From the NCBI GenBank assembly GCA_913061235.1, contig CAJXTB010000022.1, positions 51,337-115,336 on the forward strand: a stretch of DNA of 64,000 bases, read 5' to 3'. This DNA is from an uncultured Pseudomonadota bacterium (GTDB taxonomy: Bacteria; Myxococcota_A; UBA796; GCA-2862545). Below the pieces are notes generated by a model. That model was not told the DNA's origin, searched no databases, and saw only the letters and a list, made by a program, of their open reading frames with translations. Both the position numbers and the translations under genes were made by a program. Positions 60,642 to 64,000 of the stretch are shown here, piece after piece (position 1 is the stretch's first letter; every line of letters starts with the position of its first letter).

Positions 60642-63600
60642 CTAGTCGTCGTCACTCGGCTTGATGCTCTCCCGACGTGCACGACGCTCTTCGCGCATGC
60701 GGGCATACGCCTCCGCCACGCTCTCGCCTTCCCGACGCCCACCACGGCGGGAACGGCTACGGGCCGCTTGGTCATCTGTCGCATCGGGCGCATCGGCTGG
60801 TGGTCGCCGACGCCGAGACTTCCGTTCAGCGCGCAATCGTGCGAAGGCCTCGGCGCGTGACTCCCCTTCACGAGGTCGGGCGGGAGCAGGCGTCGCTGAA
60901 GGAGCGGCGGACAGTGATGAGAGGTCTGGTCGTTTTCCGACGAATGTCTCCACCTCGTCGGTCGGCGGTTCGTCTTCAAGAGGCTCGTCGAAGGCGTCTT
61001 CAGGCACCGGCGACGGCGTATCCGCGCTCCCCAGAAGGTCGAAGTTGTCGTCAAAGACCACTGGCTGTGCATCCAAGAGCACCTGAACAGCGGCTTTGGC
61101 CGCCTCTCTTGCAGCATCGATGGCCCCAGGGGTGCCTCCTTCCACAACTGCCTCAAGGCGTGCGAGCGCAGCCTCAGCCTCGGCCTCGGCACCTGCTGGA
61201 GCAGCACTCTTCTGACGACTGTCGCGCCCACGAATGGCTTCGTCCATCTCGGCTACCTGCCGCCGAAGCGCACTGATCCGCTCCCGTTCGGCGGTAGCCA
61301 GTGCCTCGCGCTCTTCTGCTTGCGCCTTCTCTTGCTCCACTAGTCTCGCGGCTTCTTCAGCGGCTCTCGCCTCCGCTTCCTCCTTCTGACGACGCTGCTC
61401 TTCCAGCAGCAAGCGTTCGGCCTCCAAGCGTACAGCCTCGGCGTGTGCGTGAGCCTCGGCAGCGGCTTCTTGAAACACCCGCTGGGTCTCTTTCACCACA
61501 TCTGCTGCACGGCGCGCCGCCGGCAGGTCATCACAGGTAGCGACCGAAGCGAGTGCTGCCCCCCATGCGTCATGCGCGTCCTGGCTGGAATCGGCGACAT
61601 CTGCCTCGGCATGTTGCTGCATAGACCGCTTCAGACCGTTCACCACACTGGCGACCCCCAACAGGGACCGCATGCGTTCGGCCTCGGCGGAAGCTTCAGC
61701 CATGGAGGCCTCAGCAACACCAGGATCTTCGGCCACATTGACCCGTTCGATGGCTTGTACGGCAACCGTATGGCACGCCTTCAACCGCTCCGACACTGCC
61801 GGCGACTCGACCAAGGCCATGTCATCTGCGAGTCGCTGTAGCGAGTCCAAGACAACCACAGCAGCCGCCCGTTCTGCGGCGATGAAGGAGGCATTGGCAG
61901 TGTCTGCCTCATTAGCCAGCGAGACGAGTCGGCGCGTTTCTCGCTCCAAGATACTCTGGATCCCCCGAACCTCGTCCAGAGTCACCGCACTTGTTAGCGC
62001 TAGGCGCTGCGTTTCGATGGTCGCAAACCGTTCCTCTGCGCGCTCGGCAAATACTGCGACGCGGTGTTTGCGGGCACGATGCAACATCGCCTCGGCGTCC
62101 GCGAGCCCAGCAAGAACCTCGTCAATAGCTTGGGCGACGCCTAGAAGTCCGTCTGCGCCGCGAAGGTCCCCAGCAACGAGCGCCCCATAGGCCTGTTCAC
62201 GAGCGGTCGAAGGGGCACACTCGGCGAGCGAGCGCTCCAGAGCGTCCCGCGCTTCTTCGGCCGCTTCCGCAGCGAGTCGGAGGCGTGCTGTTTGTCGAGC
62301 AAGAAGCGCCTCTTCCACCGTTCGGACGGCAGCGTCTACTGGCTCCTGAACCCTGGAGATGGCCTGTTCAACGGTGTCAAAGGTCTCAGGCAGCGCTTCC
62401 AGGATGGCAATCAGCGTATCGCGAGCACTGGTCACGGCTCCGTCGGCCTCTTCGAGGCCTGGCTCTCCATAGGGTTGCGCTTGTGAGGCCTCTTCCGCTT
62501 CTTGCAGCGCATCTCGGACAATCGCGACAATGCGGCGCTCACGGTAGGCGCTTCGCACATCTGCATAGGTTGCGGTGACCAGCTCCACTTTTGCAGTCGC
62601 GGCAGCCAACTTGTCGGTCAAAAGTGATATTTCGGCGGCTGACGTCGGTGTGTCTTCGACGAGTCCAATCAGCGTCCACACAACCTGAACGGCCTGACCG
62701 ATGGCCAGAGCAGCAGTCTGCACGGCGTCATCATTCTCTGCGAGCGGGACCTGAGCCTCGGCATCGCTTGTGATGCTGCGCGCGCGTAAAACCTGTTCGG
62801 AGAGAGCTGCGGATGCCGCTTCGGCCGCCCACTTGGCTTTGGCCAACGCGATGGCATCGACCGTGCCACGCAGTTGGTCTGTCCCCTGTTCAGCCGCTCG
62901 CAGAGCATCCCGGGCGTGGTCGAGGGTACCAAATGTGAGGTCCGCCGATTGCACTCGCTCCAACGCGTCGTCGAGCTCCTGGGCGAGGTCAGCGAAGAGA
63001 GGCTCGTCCAGTTCTTCGAGAACCCTGTTCATCCCGTCTTCGTACACCGAGTCAGCAATGGCGCTGACTTCACGAAGTTGGTCGGCCAGAGCCGCTCGCT
63101 CTGTCGCGTCGGCATCCGCCTGGGCGTCCGCTTGGATGACAGCGCGCTTGAGCTGGGTCCACAAGACCACCGGGTCGTCGTGGACGGGCACCTCCACTTT
63201 GAGAGTGTCCAGGTGTGCCACAGCATCTCGGCACGCCGTCGCTATGGCAGACATCAGGGAGTCAACGGCAGCAGTCAGGACCGGCAGGTCTTCGGACCGT
63301 GCCGCATGTGCCGCCGTCAACGCCGACAGCTCTGGATGCGCACCTTCCACCCTGGCGACCAACGCCCACAGTTGTTCCCGCTCACCGTCCATGGCATCCA
63401 ACGCTGTGAGAACGTCGTCCAGCGGCGTGTCATGGTCAGAGCCGGCATTCGCGCGCAGCGTAGAGATCAACTCTTCGAGCGCAGTTTCACCGTCTCCCGA
63501 CTCAATCGCTGCAGAGGTAGCATCGAGCCCACCGACGTCTGGACGACGCTGATGAATCGTTGCCAAGGTCTGACGATAGGCGACACGACGGGCTTCTTCT

Positions 63601-64000
63601 TCAATGCGAGCTTCTTCGGCGAGGCGCGCTTCTTCAGCAAGGCGCGCTTCTTCAGCGAGGCGAGCTTCTTCAGCGAGACGCGCTTCTTCAGCGAGGCGAG
63701 CCTCTTCGGCGAGGCGGGCCTCTTCAGCGAGACGCGCTTCTGCAGCAACACGCGCCTCTTCAGCGACGCGAGCTTCTTCAGCAACCCGAGCCTCTTCGGC
63801 CAGACGCGCTTCTTCAGCAAGGCGGTCTTCTTCCGCAACACGCGCTTCTTCCGCTACCCGAGCCTCTTCGACAAGGCGGGCTTCTTCCGCAAGGCGAGCT
63901 TCTTCCGCAAGGCGAGCTTCTTCCGCAAGGCGAGCTTCTTCCGCAACACGCGCTTGCTCGGCAAGGAGTGCTTCTTCAGCAAGGCGAACGTGTTCAGCAA
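60642..64000 (-). CDS. Giant coiled-coil protein, 5' end outside window
   Basis: At least 1119 codons are open from beyond 64000 to the stop at 60642; the start lies outside. From 64000 to about 63590 the protein is an (EEARLA)-type hexapeptide coiled coil; a long, mostly helical Ala/Glu-rich region follows (many LDxxKxE and AEEARDAL segments). Near the end come acidic stretches ([20 protein letters not shown]) and basic Arg/Lys motifs such as [11 protein letters not shown]. No TM segment is visible in the part shown. The family is not recognised; it may be a cytoskeletal or envelope-linked scaffold. Confidence 0.8.
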   Translation of the reverse strand, partial: AEHVRLAEEALLAEQARVAEEARLAEEARLAEEARLAEEARLVEEARVAEEARVAEEDRLAEEARLAEEARVAEEARVAEEARVAAEARLAEEARLAEEARLAEEARLAEEARLAEEARLAEEARLAEEARIEEEARRVAYRQTLATIHQRRPDVGGLDATSAAIESGDGETALEELISTLRANAGSDHDTPLDDVLTALDAMDGEREQLWALVARVEGAHPELSALTAAHAARSEDLPVLTAAVDSLMSAIATACRDAVAHLDTLKVEVPVHDDPVVLWTQLKRAVIQADAQADADATERAALADQLREVSAIADSVYEDGMNRVLEELDEPLFADLAQELDDALERVQSADLTFGTLDHARDALRAAEQGTDQLRGTVDAIALAKAKWAAEAASAALSEQVLRARSITSDAEAQVPLAENDDAVQTAALAIGQAVQVVWTLIGLVEDTPTSAAEISLLTDKLAAATAKVELVTATYADVRSAYRERRIVAIVRDALQEAEEASQAQPYGEPGLEEADGAVTSARDTLIAILEALPETFDTVEQAISRVQEPVDAAVRTVEEALLARQTARLRLAAEAAEEARDALERSLAECAPSTAREQAYGALVAGDLRGADGLLGVAQAIDEVLAGLADAEAMLHRARKHRVAVFAERAEERFATIETQRLALTSAVTLDEVRGIQSILERETRRLVSLANEADTANASFIAAERAAAVVVLDSLQRLADDMALVESPAVSERLKACHTVAVQAIERVNVAEDPGVAEASMAEASAEAERMRSLLGVASVVNGLKRSMQQHAEADVADSSQDAHDAWGAALASVATCDDLPAARRAADVVKETQRVFQEAAAEAHAHAEAVRLEAERLLLEEQRRQKEEAEARAAEEAARLVEQEKAQAEEREALATAERERISALRRQVAEMDEAIRGRDSRQKSAAPAGAEAEAEAALARLEAVVEGGTPGAIDAAREAAKAAVQVLLDAQPVVFDDNFDLLGSADTPSPVPEDAFDEPLEDEPPTDEVETFVGKRPDLSSLSAAPSATPAPARPREGESRAEAFARLRAERKSRRRRPPADAPDATDDQAARSRSRRGGRREGESVAEAYARMREERRARRESIKPSDDD
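63590..64000 (-). repeat. 18-bp tandem repeats encoding EEARLA hexapeptides
   Basis: At least 22 contiguous 18-base units, such as GCTTCTTCAGCGAGACGC on the plus strand, run to the window edge and beyond. They stay in frame and vary mainly at third positions and at the Leu/Val position. They form one continuous coiled coil with no spacers. Confidence 0.9.

Noticed and set aside
63590..64000. CRISPR array
   Set aside because: The 18-base units are contiguous, without spacers, and stay in frame as a coiled coil.
1..64000. tRNA or rRNA genes
   Set aside because: No cloverleaf-like or rRNA-like segment was noticed; a dedicated scan (tRNAscan-SE, Rfam) was not possible.

Overview
The window is GC-rich, densely coded chromosomal DNA from a Gram-negative bacterium. 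Several traits suggest Myxococcota or a related former deltaproteobacterial lineage: a trypsin-like protease with PKD-like domains and a short Cys/TM/Arg C-terminal sorting tail, Asp/Thr-rich lipoproteins, sulfatase-like enzymes, and very long coiled-coil and Pro/Ala-rich proteins. This placement is an inference; no rRNA or tRNA gene was found.

Left flank (1-17.0 kb and the methyltransferase to 18.1 kb): mostly housekeeping and envelope genes. They include the end of an unknown gene, gluQ, a secreted trypsin-like protease, a retropepsin-like protein, a stand-alone CoaC decarboxylase, a class A penicillin-binding protein, an acyl-CoA dehydrogenase with a lipoprotein, a FabH-type ketosynthase, two tandem paralogues of unknown function, a membrane sulfatase-like protein coupled to a glycosyltransferase, and a TrmA/RlmD-type RNA methyltransferase. 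A short plus-strand run at 15.7-18.1 kb holds a YbjN-like protein, a spike-like beta-helix protein, a PAAR-type tip protein and a Trm112-like/methyltransferase fusion.

Centre (18.2-52.0 kb, all minus strand, read from 52.0 down to 18.2 kb): one apparent 24-gene operon for a contractile injection system (CIS) of the Afp/PVC/eCIS type. Neighbouring genes overlap or are separated by short gaps almost throughout. The phage-tail part comes first: gp5-like spike, LysM/tail-X-like protein, sheath, assembly-chaperone-like protein, DUF6760-like 56-aa protein, divergent second sheath-like protein, gp19-type tube, CIS_tube-type adaptor, gp27-like hub, gp25, gpJ and gpI-like wedge proteins, and a 291-aa unknown. 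An unusual envelope part follows: four-TM, bitopic and polytopic membrane proteins, a lipoprotein that also has a C-terminal TM segment, and a 1244-aa exported protein with a possible C-terminal beta-barrel. With these come a 1717-aa disordered protein with repeated short motifs, a DUF4255/terminator-like protein, an AAA+ ATPase and a single-TM protein. No capsid, terminase, portal, integrase, T6SS TssJLM/ClpV, tail fibre or canonical tape measure was seen. The likeliest reading is a cell-anchored CIS whose membrane machinery is unrelated in sequence to the T6SS membrane complex. This is the most interesting system in the window.

Right flank (52.3-64 kb): an M1 aminopeptidase with HEAT-like repeats, class I fructose-1,6-bisphosphatase, an operon of an alpha/beta hydrolase and a degenerate sulfatase-like protein, a Lon-like Ser/Lys protease with a damaged P-loop, and the 3' part of a giant coiled-coil protein whose EEARLA hexapeptide repeats run off the window edge. 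No gene-free stretch exceeds 300 bases; the longest (52,000-52,291) is the upstream region of the CIS operon.
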